DNA of 64,000 nt. Origin: Lumbricus rubellus. Lineage: Eukaryota; Annelida; Clitellata; Crassiclitellata; Lumbricidae. The stretch's first letter is position 1, and each line of letters opens with the position of its first letter. The translations under genes were made by a program, and so were the position numbers. The stretch is taken from assembly GCA_945859605.1 (NCBI GenBank), contig OX243816.1, forward strand, positions 33,126,675-33,190,674, written 5' to 3'. The notes beneath the pieces were generated by a model, which saw nothing but the letters and a program-made list of their open reading frames with translations, made no database searches and was not told the DNA's origin. This document shows, piece by piece, positions 35,755 through 48,495 of this stretch.

Positions 35755-36085
35755 AATATCTCACTAATGTTTTACTTCGTCCTCACTCAGCTTCCTCCCA
35801 CCGTCCACTTCGTTCATCCAACAGATTTGACCTCTTGGTTCCTCGGTCTAGAACTGTTATGGCTCAGTCTCGATCATTTGTCTCAATTGGTCCTTTTCTT
35901 TGGAATGCCCTTTCTCCTTCTGTTCGCTCTACACTTCTTTCTGGTAGTCTCTCCTCTGCTTTGTCTCTTCTCAAAACCTGTTTCTTCTCGCTGGGCCTTG
36001 CGCACTGGGAGCGCCTCTGAACGGTTCACCCTACTAGAGGCGCTTTATAAATGTTTAAATACAATACAATACAATACAATACAAC
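35755..36085 (+). mobile_element. LINE 3' fragment in APCDD1-B intron 1
   Basis: Encodes VPRSRTVMAQSRSFVSIGPF followed by LWNALSPSVRSTLL, the CR1/L2 ORF2 C-terminal signature (RSFxxxGPxxWNxLP). It ends GGGAGCGCCTCTGA, GAGGCGCTTTATAAATG and an (ATACA)n tail. Confidence 0.9.
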
Positions 36086-36700
36086 TATACACGTATACAC
36101 TGTATATGTGTATACATGCATACACTGAATAGTATACTCGTATACTATAGACTTCATACGCGGCTCATTAGTATGACGCGTCCTCGGAGACATTAATTGC
36201 AATTGCAACTGTATACGAGCGCCGGATTGTATACACGTGCTTATTTATGCAGCACCTTTTCAAGATATCTCTGAGGTACATTCCCGACCCTGCACTGGAT
36301 TTCTGACCGGGAAGCTCACGAATGACACATTAACTATAACGGTTGTTTGACTGACCGATTGACCGACAATTCTGGGTGGGTTGATGGCTGAATGACAATA
36401 GACAAGCATAAACGAACAGAAGGACGCGCTTTGGTATACCTTCTCTTTCAACGTGAGTTTCCACTCCCTGGGAATAAACAGGTCTGAAGAAGAGAGGGAG
36501 TGAGAACAACGTATACTGGAGAGACAAAAAAACAGACAGACAGACAGACAGATGTAGAGATAACGATCCATGGAGACAGATGCTCCTGCAGATATAACTT
36601 ATCGTTTTTTTACTATTTAAAACGTGTAATCAAACTGTGGTTTGTCAGTACTGTTTATAATTGAATTGAATAAATGGATATCATAATATTCTATTTGTTT

Positions 36701-36918
36701 GTATATATGTGCACTTGTTATAGCGCCCCTTCAAGCTCACTCTACTCAGAGGCGCTCCCGAATGCAGAGCGGACATTGCATAGGAGTTTCACGCCGAAGC
36801 TCTGAGCAATTGTGAGTGAAGGACTTGCCATTGCAAGGTCCTTACGCGGCGAGGTGGATTCAAACCTCGAACGTTCTGGCTCCAAGGCAACGACGCCACC
36901 ACTACAGAACCATGCCCC
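36701..36918 (-). mobile_element. tRNA-derived SINE (family 1)
   Basis: Minus-strand copy of the same family as 17415-17617, with head GGGGCATGGTTCTGTAGTGG, a decayed B-box (GGTTTGAATCC) and tail GGGAGCGCCTCTGAGTAG. Confidence 0.85.
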
Positions 36919-37091
36919 ACGAGATATTGACCTCAGTCCACTTCCATTACCGTTTTCGAATGCCTGCATGCGTTTAGAAATGTATGCAGTGTACACTGCT
37001 GACATTATATCATAATAATAGCATATTATGTACACTATATAAAGTATATAGTGATACACTTATTTGTTTGACGGACGGTTTCGTTCTGCAG

Positions 37092-37239
37092 CGTGGAATG
37101 CGAGTCAAGTGTCGTCTGGAGTATCGAGGCAAAACAGTCTTCAGGATCCTGCTTGTCAGAAGCAACTCGATGAAATCTACTCGGCCGAGGTGACCGTTCC
37201 GTCGCCGCCAAAACTGTCCGGTCTCTGGACGTCGACGCA
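37092..37239 (+). CDS. APCDD1: APCDD1 copy B, exon 2
   Basis: Acceptor CGTTCTGCAG ends at 37091 and donor CA|GTAAGC starts at 37240; phase 1 in, phase 2 out; 148 nt. It encodes a mature N-terminus with a sequon (WNAS), one Cys (ACQKQLDEIY) and VPSPPKLSGLWTST, corresponding to the PPRISGxWxS motif that opens domain 1 in vertebrate APCDD1. The final CA joins the first G of exon 3 as Gln, giving WTSTQ-CEVRPGPE, a strong family signature. Only one reading frame stays open. Confidence 0.9.
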
Positions 37240-37549
37240 GTAAGCATTCATTTGCATTGTGCACGATATTATCGCATGCATAGTCAAGAGCACCCAGATC
37301 TAGGCCTATATAAAGGCTATAGGTGCAATATTTTTCATTGGAAATTTTAAAAAATCATTAATATTGGGCCATTATCACTAACGTGACAGAGGTCTGTTTC
37401 TTTTAAACCTTCAAGTATATAAGCATAAAAGCCACAAAATAAATTAAAATTAAAGAGACATTAATGGTTCAATAAACTATAAATGGGACTAATTTCATGA
37501 TAAATTATAAGCCTTATTTATTTTCTATGGCTGTATTTAGTAACGTAGC

Positions 37550-37887
37550 CAAGGCCGGATTAAGCAATGTGGAGGCCCTGTTCGAAAAAAATTTGTGGGG
37601 CCCTGTCCGGAAAAATTTCGGGAAAATCATACCATTTCATCCGCCAAAAAGTTGATGACTTTTTTTTTAGTCATCTGGCCAAAATTTTTGGGAAAACATA
37701 CCATTTCATCCGCCCAAAAAGTTGATGACTTTTTTTTAGTCATCTCGCGAAATTTCGCGGAATTAGTCGCTTCGTCGAAATTTTCAAAAAAAATTTTTCC
37801 CGCATTTTGTGGGGGCCCCCTAAAGTGTGGAAAGTGTGGGGGCCCCTGTTCGGCCGAACATGTTGAACATGCCTAAATCCGACCCTG
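37550..37887. mobile_element. hAT-like MITE in APCDD1-B intron 2
   Basis: 338 bp; ends CAAGGCCGGATTAAGC and GCCTAAATCCGACCCTG are inverted; 8-bp duplication AACGTAGC at 37542-37549 and 37888-37895. It contains an internal direct repeat (ACCATTTCATCCGCC twice). Confidence 0.9.
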
Positions 37888-37899
37888 AACGTAGCCAGA

Positions 37900-40800
37900 G
37901 CCCAGAGTAGTTTCTTTGGGTTTCCATTCAGGGAGTTTTCTAGTCAAAATGGCCAAAAAATACACTGAATTGCACAGAATTATCTTAAGTTTTTTTTTTG
38001 AAATTAGTCATTTTGGGGTTAAACTTATAGCTGGCGCCCCTAAAATTTAAATACTCTCATGACTGCCTTGTAAAAAAGTGGCTGCGGATATATCAACGAT
38101 TAAACACATAATCGTTAAAAAGAACGGGCGATTAATTGTCGACGTTTCTATTTGTTTTTCTTTACTTGTTTCAAGGTATACATAGAGCGGATCATTTCTA
38201 AAGCAAAGCGCTGATCAATGAAAATGTGAAACGTCTAAGAATTAAGAAAATGAATCTATCAGTTTGCATTAAGGTATGCACAAGTAGGCCTACACAAATA
38301 TACATTAAGCCTGAATGCAGTGTTTAATATATTGACGTCCCTGCAACCCTGCATGCATGGGAGCGGGAGGAAAGAAACTTCCCCAGGAATGAGACTTTCC
38401 CCCTCATGCACAGAAAAGGTGTTGTTGACATAATATACGTGCACCATTCCCCATAAAAATGCTATACTCAACACCCCCATGAAAGTTCCGCTATATTATA
38501 ATATTATTATGTATATCCTATAAATAAATATATATATATATTATATGTATACAATACATGATATACCCGGTGCAAATGATATCTGTGATGGAATGCATAA
38601 TTATGGCAATTACATATCGATGGCTATAGCGCCGCGTCTGCATTTTGGGTCGGGATGTCACGCTGATTTCTTAAGAGGATACGCAGTTTACCTTGACATA
38701 TAGCCGCCGCTTGGTGGCGTTTTATCTGCTGTGATCAGCATGACTCCGCCTGCATGCATGCATGGCTTGCTGCATGCTGAGAGTGAATGTCCTGCCATCA
38801 ACATTCCCAGAACATTTCCCATGGTCCACTTCTACATGGAAAATGCATATTGCAATGCTTGTCGCGTTTAGATTTACAGAAATGCCGTTGATGTTACTGA
38901 TGTTGCTGTTATTCATGACAACAACAACAATAGCAACAGCGACGATAACAACAAACGACGACGACGACGATGACGACGACGACGATGATGATGATGATGA
39001 TTATGATGATGATGACGACGGCTATGATGATGATGATGACGATGTCGATGTAATATAATCCACACGCCAGTGTAATGATACATGTACAATTGTACATAAG
39101 CTTATACATCAACACATCATACCATGCAAGACCTAACGCATTGCTTTCTTACAATGTATAATTGTAGTAAGAACTTTTGAATTTGTTTAACGCTGACGCA
39201 GGCTATATAATTATGTATGGTTATGTATGCATCGCTAAAGATACATGATGCTTACAAATGAGATTTCTTACATTTATCGGTTCAGTGCAAAACCTCATCA
39301 GACTGTCTCATCGTCTCCATGCAGCTAGCGTCTGTTGTCTCTGTCTATATAATTATAGTCTTTCCGACTCGGTTGATTCTCATGCATTCTAATCCATGGT
39401 CTATGCAATTGCAATGAGACCCACGTGATTCTAACACGTGATGCTGATCTATGGTCTTCGAGTTGTCGCCATTGATGATATCAGAGACGATAACTTAACA
39501 GAGCGTGTTTCACACATGTGCCAACAGCTGGATGGATGAATTGAAGGATGGTTTGATGGATAGGCTAGATGGATAGATGAACCGATGGATGAATAGATGG
39601 ATGGATGGTTGGATGGATGAAGGGATAGAAGGATGGTTGGATGAATGGACGGATGCCCGTATATGGATGGATAGATAAATGGATGAATGGATGCATGGGT
39701 GCAGATGACAGACGGACGGAGGAATGAATAAATGGATGGATGACGCTCGGGTAGATGGCTGGATGGCTGGCTGGCTGGCTGGCTGGATGGATGGATGGAT
39801 GGGTGGGTGAGTGGGTGGGTGAGTGGGTGAGTGGGTGGATGGATGGATGGATGGATAGATGGGTGGATGTGTAATGGACAGATATAATATAGCCTATACG
39901 AGTGACAGAATGCATAAATAGACGGACGGATGGACACCTTGGACTGGTGTGTTGCAGTTATGGACCACCCCGATGCAGTGACGTGCTAAAGCACTAATTA
40001 AATTAAACAATGCCTAACACCTTTTCTGCTCTACACAATACATATTCGAATCTTTTTGTCGTTGCTATACAACCCATAAATATTATAGGCCTACAGATAC
40101 CCCACCACCCACACCTTCTCTCTCCCATTACCCCGCCCCTTTCCCTTCCACACCCTATATAGCATCTCCTCAGCAGGCTGCAGTGGGTCGTTCCAGATGC
40201 CATCTTCCAGTCCGTCTCCAGGGGATTCCCCGTCGATGTCTTCCGCTTATCGCTTTCCAACAAAAATTCGGTCGTCCGCGCCACGCGACGCCCGGGTCGA
40301 AGGTCACCGAGCATGCGGGCTAATTGTAATTCGGAAGAGGGATCATTCTATTCTTTATGACCGCTCGACCGGACCTAACCGGCCATTATGCCACCGAAAT
40401 AGCTTGTCCGCACGACGCCCGGGGCACACACGCCCCCAACGATCGACCGACCCATTGTCAGAGATATCATGTGATCAGATTTAATGACGTGCGAGTGTCA
40501 ATCATCTCTCGACATCCGGCTGTCAATCATTCGCACTTCCGGTGCACTCTCCATGGGGTGCAAAGGGACAATCGCATCATTCCCAGCTGCTGCTGCATGG
40601 ATAGGACAACCGCAGGGCTCTCCTCCGTCTGCCTGGAAAAGACCAACTTTGATATATTCCTTTAGATAGTGCACCGAATCACGGTTTTCTCTAAGAAATG
40701 GACAATCGCATCAAATGCAAGATGAATCTGGAAACGACATCAATTCTGCCATCGTCACGTGATCCTGTGGATTCCTAGGAGACTTAATTTATTAACCGGA

Positions 40801-41627
40801 AGAGCGGGTTTCTTTCTCATCCGTTGATTATGCTTGATATTGATTTGTGTAGATCTATCTGCAGTTATTTATAAGACGCGAAAGACAATCTCCAAGCAGA
40901 TATAATACTCCAACTCATGAAGTCGGAAGTTCAATATTTAGTTGAAACAGAGCAACAACGAACGTGCCTCCCTCCGAACATATATCGGGTGCGGTGGGCC
41001 CCTTACAATGCAGAAATTGGAATGCGGTAGGCTTTTTTATATAATATACAGGATTCAAATTATTATGTATACAAAGGACAACAATGTGCAATGTGCATGT
41101 ATTCTGTATTTACGAAAAGCGCTTCTTTAATTCGAGTCTCGTTCTCCGCAAATTGGTTAGGCCTAATCGATGCCGTCATCGTCCAGAGATGAGGCATTCA
41201 ATCTTGTTATTGAGATTACTGCAAGCCCAAGAAAGCGGCAATCACCTGTCATGGTTGAGCGCATGATATTCTTCATCAATTTCATTCTGCTGAAGCTCCT
41301 TTCAACATCGGCGAGATTAACTAGTGTGGTCAGTAGAATTCTGATGAAAATGCAAAGACTCGAATAATATATATCACCTTAAATCTGTTCTTGTATATAA
41401 TATGTACGTTAAAGAAATTGTTTGCCGTGACAAGTCGTCTCTCTATCACGATGACGTAAATAAAACGATCCAATTCTATAATACACGATTAGGCCTATAC
41501 GAGTTCGTTGGCAACGATGTACCTCTAGCCTTGGAGAGACAAGCATGGCATGGAATAACGAGAACGGTATCGGGCACCTACGGGCACTGGTCCCTCTGTT
41601 GATGATGATGATGATGATCACACATGT

Positions 41628-41690
<63 letters not shown>

Positions 41691-43470
41691 CGCACACACA
41701 CACACACACGAACACACACACGTTATATCCAAGCATTTATCTAATTTATCTAGCGTCTGTTTCCATCCTATCCCATAATCCTATCCGGGCTATCCCATAA
41801 TCCTCGTGGTGCATGTGCATTCTCCGTTCCCTTTGACCCTTTGACCCCTGCGACCTCTGGCGACGATAGAGGTCACACAGTGTCATTCGGGGATTTAAAC
41901 GGCTGCTCTTTTAATTAAACTCGGTTCAGAGTGCGAGGCTGTTCCACCTAACATTCCTTTTCCGAGGTCGTCTCACTGGGGGAGGGTGGTTATTAGATTG
42001 ACCCTCAGGCGGTGGTATCGATTCAAACCCGGCTTTGATCTCTCGGCCGTGAAAACACCCGTCAACGAAACGCCCGAATGGCTTGCCACCATCGAGGTAA
42101 TCAGATGCCCTTTACGCACTACTGGACCGTTACGGGGTTCGAAACTTCTGCCCCCTCTTCCCCCGAATGAAATGGCTGCTGTACGGTGCTTACTTCAGGT
42201 TACTGATCTCACTCCTTCTGTGAGAATGTCTTTGTTTCTCCCGTATAGTTTGTCAGTCTTTTCTCCTTTTGTCTAAATAATAACATTGTATTTGTGATTC
42301 ACTACATGTGTTTCCCTTTGTATAGTGTCTGAATTTGTCTATATATTTATCGGTGCATGTGTGTTAGTATCACTTCCTTCCTTACTTTCTCTTTCTATAT
42401 CTCTATGTGTCTCTTTGCATGTGTCTTCAGTCTGTTGTGTTTGGATTATCCTTCGTCAGTGTACAAACTGAACATGTACAGTTGTACACGTGAAGGGCGA
42501 GACTAATAAATAATCATAAATCGAGAGTAATGACATCAGTCAAGACAGCAGACACCAGACAAAATAACATTAAATTCTAATTAGAAATTACATTTACAAT
42601 TGAAAGTTAGAAAAAGGTACAGATGTCTTGATCTGTAAGCATGAAGCTCATTTTATCCTATAATGTGAACGAGTTTTGTTTACGAAATAATAACGTAGAA
42701 AACGGACTCTGGCGTTCTTCACAAAGAGAATGACACGAATTCACGTTCTCACTTCGTTCGAACAAAATTATATTGCCATCATAATATGTCATTCAAATTA
42801 GCTGAATTTACAAACGTACGATGGAATTGAACGCTTACACATGGAAATCGCACATACGACAGTAATTAGGGGCCTACTGAGTTGTACTTTATCAAACGCC
42901 TTCGCAATGTCTATAGCATTGTCTGTAACTTCTCAGTTCTAATGCCATAAGTCTACAGAATTACTTAATTGTTCTGCTGGTTCTTGCTCTTCTTGTACTT
43001 GTCCTTCATCTCCATGTCTTTGTTCTTCTCGTTCTCATTGTTCTTGTTCTATACCTGTTCTTCTAGTTCTTATCCATATTGCTTCTGTTTTTCTTATTCT
43101 TGTCCTTCTTTTTTCCAATATGATTCTTCTTGTTCATTTTGTTATTGTTCTTCGTGTTCTTGTTTCACTCCTAGCTTCTTCTTCTCAAGTATTTATTCGT
43201 ACAACATGGATGAAGACCTCACAGGACTAACCCTCTCCATAGGCCTATAGGCTATATTTCTCTTTCTAATTTTTCTCTGACTTCCTGTTCCTCCTGTTCT
43301 TGTCCTTCCTTTTCCTATTCTTATTCTTCATTTTCTTGTTGTTATTGTTCCTCATTTTTCCTGCTCTACTCCTTCTTCTTCTCCATTCTCTGCTTTTCCA
43401 ACTTTGTGAAGGCTTCACAGGATTCCCTCTCCATATTATAACTGTGCATGGTGTGTGTCCTGTCCTGCAG
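37900..43470. other. APCDD1-B intron 2, remainder
   Basis: Mostly AT-rich with simple repeats: (GAC/GAT)n 38950-39050, (GGAT)n 39530-39870, (AC)n(AT)n(AC)n 41630-41715, TTCTTG-rich pyrimidine tract 42965-43430. GC-richer patches at 40180-40680 and 41960-42130 have open frames but no phase-compatible exon or known domain. Confidence 0.6.
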
Positions 43471-43820
43471 GTGCGAGGTTCGTCCGGGTCCAGAGTACCT
43501 CATCCGCAAGTACCGTTTCTTCGACAGCGGTCTCTTCGAGCTGACGCAGTTCTACTTCTGGGACTCGCACTGCCATCGTCCAAGCTTCGCGGTCGAGGCT
43601 CGCGGTCAGTTCAAGATCTACCAGGCATCGTGGATCATTCTCGGCGCGACGGAGGTCGACTACCATCCACGATACGTCACCCTCGTGCCCTACACCACGG
43701 ACGCAGCGGCCCTTCTCGAACTGCATCTCAACGCAACACCCTGCAGGCTGCAATCACCATGGCAACCTTTCGAGCGTCATGTCATCTTCCATTACGTCGA
43801 AGATGACGACAGTCACAAAG
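43471..43820 (+). CDS. APCDD1: APCDD1 copy B, exon 3
   Basis: Acceptor CCTGTCCTGCAG ends at 43470, preceded by about 450 nt of TTCTTG-rich pyrimidine tract; donor AAAG|GTAACG starts at 43821. Phase 2 in, phase 1 out. It encodes the core of domain 1: CEVRPGPEYLIRKYRFF, QFYFWDSHCHRPSF, ARGQFKIYQASWII, GATEVDY and the sequon LNATPC. These match the conserved APCDD1 motifs CEVRPGPEFLTRSY, QFYYxxxxC, GKIRLRQASWI and GATEADY as I remember them. Its last 142 nt equal the first 142 nt of the window. Confidence 0.95.
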
Positions 43821-43974
43821 GTAACGACGACGTCAGTGCCTGCTCTTTGTCAATGCATTCGGTGTACAGCTGATTTGGATGCATTGGCGTACATACATGT
43901 ATAGGGAAATCTCAAAAGCAACTTTCTGACAAAATCTTAAAGTAATTTTCTTCCATTCATGCATGTGCTATAAA

Positions 43975-44285
43975 CTTAAAGCAACCTATACCCTGACTTG
44001 GATTGAACCTCCAACCTCTTGGTATTCAGTCCGGCGCACAAACCACTAGACTTCGCATTCCGCAAGGTATACTGTGTTGAGTTGAAGTATGCATGGTGTA
44101 TGGGTTTTATGTTTGGTGCCTTGAAACCGGAAGGTTGCGGGTTCGAATCCACCTCAAACCGCCCCGTGTATAGGGACCATCAACAAGCCTTCACTCGCAA
44201 TTGCTCATGCGCTTCGACGTAAAATTCCGATTAGGTGTTAACGCTGTAGTCGGGAGCGCCCCCGGGGCTTAAAGTGCATGTGGCT
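43975..44285. mobile_element. two adjacent tRNA-like SINE heads (copy B)
   Basis: Counterpart of 300-605 with the same two opposed B-boxes, so they predate the divergence of the two copies. Confidence 0.6.
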
Positions 44286-44489
44286 GAACGGTCATGGACG
44301 GCGTCCAGACACTTATATTCAAATCTCAATTCTCAACGCCGTCTTGCCATGCACTTGTTTGGACAGCATGCAGAGCCTGAAGAAATTATGTGCGTCCGTG
44401 CAGGCACTTTCTTTTCTACACTTTAAGCACTGAACGCCTCTGACTATAGACATACATGTATATTGGGTGAATGAGTGGAGGATGGAACT

Positions 44490-45600
44490 CATGGAAGGAC
44501 GGAAGGACGGAAGGACGGAAGGAGGGAAGGAGGGAAGGAGGGAAGGAGGAAGGGTGAGAGGAAAGTGAGGCAGGGACTGATTGTATATTGAATGGGCGCA
44601 ATAACAAGACTTAAACAAATAATACAGACTTCGTGCGTGTTCTTTGGCAGCTGCTCATGATGAGGCTGCAGCAGGAAACCCAGCTGAGGATGGCGTCGTC
44701 GATTGTCTGTCTTCCCTCGATCTCTCCTTCCATGAACTTCAGTTGGTTCGTATCGAGGAGCAACACATCGGACCTGATCTCCAGCGGACGCTGCTCCTTG
44801 GTGACGTCCATCCGGATCGGACCCAGCGAACGACCTACCGACCGACTGGATATCAACAACCACTGGCCGCCACTGAGGTAGGACGGGTGAATGAGTGGAA
44901 GATGGATGGACGGAAGGAGCTCGGAAGGGTGAGAGAGTAATAGGGAGGAAGAGACTGATCGATAGTGTGGAGAATAAAATAATGGTGGAAGAAGTTTGGG
45001 ATTGGCGGTTGGACGGCTGGAAGGAGTAAGGAGAATGAGGGAGGGAGGGATATAGGGAGGGAGGGAGGAGGGAGGCAGGGGGCAGGGAGGCAGGGAGGGA
45101 GGGAAGGAAGGGTATAATGGTAAGAAAAGGTGGAAGGAGAAAAATAAGGAACTAAAGAAGGCAGAAAGAATGAAAGAGATTATGAAGGGAATAAAAAACA
45201 AAAGGAAAGAAGGAAGGAGGAAGGAAGGAAAGAAGAAGCAACGAAAAAGCAGGAGGAATAAAAGAGAGTATATAGGAAAGAAAGAAAGGAAGGAAGAACG
45301 GACGGACGGACGGAATGAAGGAAGAAAGGAAGGAAGGAAAGAAGGAAGGAAGGAAGGACGGATTGAAGAAAAAAGGAAAGAAGGAAGGAAAGAAGGAAGG
45401 AAGAAAGAAGGGAGGAAAATATGGAGGTAAAACATGCATGAAAGTCAGAGAAAGGTGGATGGAGGCATGCATGGTGGGCGGATGAATAATTGGTGAACGG
45501 ACGAACGGACGGATGGAGCCGTGGGTGGGCGGACAGTTAGGCACACGAGCGGATGGATGAATGGATGGATTGATGGATGGACGTGTGGGTGGATAGACAG
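44490..45600. repeat. GGAA/GGAT simple repeats around exon 4 (copy B)
   Basis: Same tract as in copy A, with a longer (GGAA)n segment at 45180-45420. It brackets exon 4 at 44651-44877. No coding content otherwise. Confidence 0.85.
44651..44877 (+). CDS. APCDD1: APCDD1 copy B, exon 4
   Basis: Acceptor TTCTTTGGCAG ends at 44650 and donor GAG|GTAGGA starts at 44878; phase 1 in, phase 0 out; 227 nt. It encodes HELQLVRIEEQ, GDVHPDRTQR and YRPTGYQQPL, the end of domain 1. Near-identical to 1101-1327. A long (GGAA)n-type tract follows in the intron. Confidence 0.93.
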
Positions 45601-45649
45601 ACGGGTGTATTGATGGTTACTTGCACTGACTGATAAACAGGTCAGTGAT

Positions 45650-45993
45650 CATGGGCGCCCGCACATAGGGGCAAGAGGGGGCACTTGCCCCCCCCTGGAA
45701 AATTGAAATCTATTTTTCTCACTACTACTTTTGTGGTTTATAACAAATTTCTTTGCATTAGAGAATTAAAAACCTACTATTTGTCTAATACTTTTCGATT
45801 TTTTCAACAAATTTTCTTGCAAGGAGAAACAATTCATATTAGAAATTTCAAAAAGTGAAACTGAGAAATTTGTGAAAAATATCCATGCATGTTCTTAACT
45901 CCCCGCTTTTACATTTTTTGACCTCCTGCTAAAATTTTTTCGTTGACCATCGTGTTTTGCCCCCTCCTGCAAAAATGTCTGCGGGCGCCCATG
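45650..45993. mobile_element. hAT-like MITE, copy B only
   Basis: 344 bp; ends CATGGGCGCCCGCA and TGCGGGCGCCCATG are perfect inverted repeats; 8-bp duplication TCAGTGAT at 45642-45649 and 45994-46001. Copy A has the single site at about 2029 (CAGGTCAGTGATTGAA). Confidence 0.94.
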
Positions 45994-46975
45994 TCAGTGA
46001 TTGAATTAATGTCAAGGGATAGTAATCAAAATCATTATTAAAATGTATAGGATACTATAAATAAAATAAAATAAATTATTTAAGCTTATTTTAATTTAAT
46101 TTGTTGATGTCTGTTACAGTAGCTGTCTCGAAATGCTTGCAAAAGGTTTCAAACCGCAATGCAATAAAAAAAAAATCCACAAAGTTTATCAATGCTTGCA
46201 AATACTGAATAGGGCTATAGGTTGATACGTATAGCCTTAATAAGCTCGTAGGTAGATGGAGGATTGGATTGATGAATGGATGGATGGGTGTATATACCGT
46301 ATACAGTATAACTGTATAAAGAATCTGATGGTTGGTTGAACTTATTAATCGATAGACAGGTCAGTGATTGAATTAATGCGAAGGAATAGTAATCAAAATT
46401 ATTATTAAAACGATATTATTGATTATCTGTTTTGATACGCTTGCAAAGGGTCTTCAATTTCAATGCAATTATCATCAACAAAAGTTTACCAATAGGCCTA
46501 CACGAAATTACTGAACAGACTTAATTAGTTTATGTGCATAAAGCTTAAGGTTGTATAGGTAGAAAGATACTTCTGCTAAATTAGCCAACATTGAATCAGT
46601 TTCTATCCATTGTGACTCCGTGTGTAGACTGTGTACCATTGGAAGTAACTCGATATTGAATTAACCGTCCGTACAGCAACTGGCATACTATATCGGGTGT
46701 CGGGTAGCTTTCAAAGGCCGCGCATAACATCAAAGACATAATACGAGTAGTAATTACCTCACTTAGCAACTCTCCGATCGGGTTACAATTGCCAACAACC
46801 GGCGACCGTCTTACAAGCCAGGACGATTAATACGTTCGGTCGGTCTTTGCCCGCGGGGGTATACTATAAAAATTATACGAGGCTTTGTTGACCTTCCACT
46901 GCTACTTTGGCATTCTTGCATACTCCTTACAGTGATGTCTGGTATGAGCAGGCGTTACTGTGCCTAGAACGATTG

Positions 46976-47211
46976 TGTATATATACACAATCCCTATGGC
47001 TTGGTCTTCCACAGCGCTGCACAGAAGCTCTGGAATAAGTTACACCTATTAGTCTCCGTAATGAACTTCTTTGTCTTTCTTTGCCCCTTTTCCGCAAGCG
47101 TTTGGAAACCATTCTCTTTGACTGTGGCTTGACGTCAGGTCGGGAGCGCCTCTGAAGAGTTCTCTTGAAGGGGCGCTATATAAAAGTACGATTACAATTA
47201 CAATTACAATA
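46976..47211 (+). mobile_element. LINE 3' fragment, copy B only
   Basis: Inserted where copy A reads CTATTGTACACGC (about 2627). It carries a decayed WNKLHLLVSVMN frame, then GGGAGCGCCTCTGAAGAG, TGAAGGGGCGCTATATAAAA and a (TTACAA)n tail. Confidence 0.88.
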
Positions 47212-47714
47212 CACGCCAACTCAGTTGTCTGGGGTCCAGGCATATTCGCCTGAAGTTGACAGCTTGGGAAATTGCGTCAAAATCCACACAACTTTAGCCA
47301 GTTCCGTCCGGGTCTGCGACCCAGCATTCAATTTGGCGCCCTGCTTTGTCAGGTCTTAGCCTGGTCGCGTGTTTAACATTTAGACCCACGCATTTATCAC
47401 ATTTTAGTTTATTGCTAGATAACACTAAAACAGTGTAGAAAATCAAAAACATTCACGCATCGGTCGTTTAGTTCGTTCCATATAGGTCTATCGTCATAAT
47501 ATCCCAGATGTATTACATCTCAGACCCGGTTAGTTTTTCAAACCAATTTCAGCCCTGCCTTTAGCCACACTAACTATTGTATGCATGTGAATGAATGTGT
47601 ATACAAATGAATGTGCTTTATGAAGACAGTACAGACTGTAACAAGATACAGATGAAATGCGATATCTAAAAGGTTAATTTAGACAGACAGCGGGCAAGGG
47701 TGACCTCATTATTC

Positions 47715-48150
47715 TGTTCTACTTATTGATTCTATAAAGCGCCTTTCACAGTAGCCTACTAGCCTACCTAATCAGAGGCGCGGGGAGACCCTCGAGGAGT
47801 CTTTTGAAGAGGAAGTCTCAAGACAAACAGTAAAGTCCCAGAAAAGATCTTTGCACGAGTTATTGCAGGCAGTTCCAGTATGAGAATTGTCGAAAAATAA
47901 CTGGGGGGGTTGGCCTATGATAAACTTGAAATTGGGGTATGAAAAACATACTTTAACATGGGGCTCTAAAAAAGACTGGGGGGGTTGAACCCCCCCAACC
48001 CCCCGGCAATTCTCACCCTGGGCAGTTCATTCCACAATAGATGGCTATTATTTATAACAGAAGCAATGACTCGGTCGATGCTCGGATTTGGCAGAACGAG
48101 ACCGTGGTTTAAGAAAATCATGACGCTCACAACCGCGGTAGCTGACTAAT
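47715..48150 (-). mobile_element. LINE 3' fragment (copy B), interrupted by a MITE
   Basis: Counterpart of 3150-3440. The hAT-like MITE at 47876-48020 sits inside it. Confidence 0.6.
47876..48020. mobile_element. hAT-like MITE (145 bp), copy B only
   Basis: Same family as 774-920 but inverted and at a different place: ends CAGTATGAGAATTG / CAATTCTCACCCTG, duplication GGCAGTTC at 47868-47875 and 48021-48028. Copy A has the empty site (GGAAGTTCATTCC, about 3317). Confidence 0.92.
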
Positions 48151-48495
48151 TATTTAATGAACTTAGATAATAATTGTCTAATTAATTAATGAACTTGGAT
48201 AATAATTGTTTAATTATTTAATAAACTTAAATAATTGTCTAATTATTTGATGAACTTACACAATTGTCTAATTATTTAATGAACTTAAATAATTGTCTAA
48301 TTATTTAATGAACTTAAATAAATGTCCAATTATTTAATGAACGCAGATAATAATTGTCTAATTATTTAATAAACTTAGATAATAATTGTCTAATTATTTA
48401 ATGAACTTAGATAATTGTCTAATTATTTACTGAACTTAGATAATTGTCTAATTATTTACTGAACTTACATGATTGTCTAATTATTTAATGAACCA
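48148..48495. repeat. AT-rich minisatellite (copy B, expanded)
   Basis: Same unit as 3435-3590, about eleven copies over roughly 345 bp. A length-variable minisatellite. Confidence 0.8.

Noticed and set aside
40197..40484. GC-rich 95-codon frame in intron 2
   Set aside because: No recognisable domain; overlapping frames open on both strands; no compatible splice sites found.
41986..42093. Possible extra exon ending ETPEWLATIE before GTAATC
   Set aside because: Lies between APCDD1-B exons 2 and 3, which already join in phase; no clear acceptor and no family match.
44611..45435. 274-codon Phe/Leu/Pro/Ser-rich frame on the minus strand
   Set aside because: Complement of the GGAA tract plus exon 4 of APCDD1 on the other strand; low complexity.
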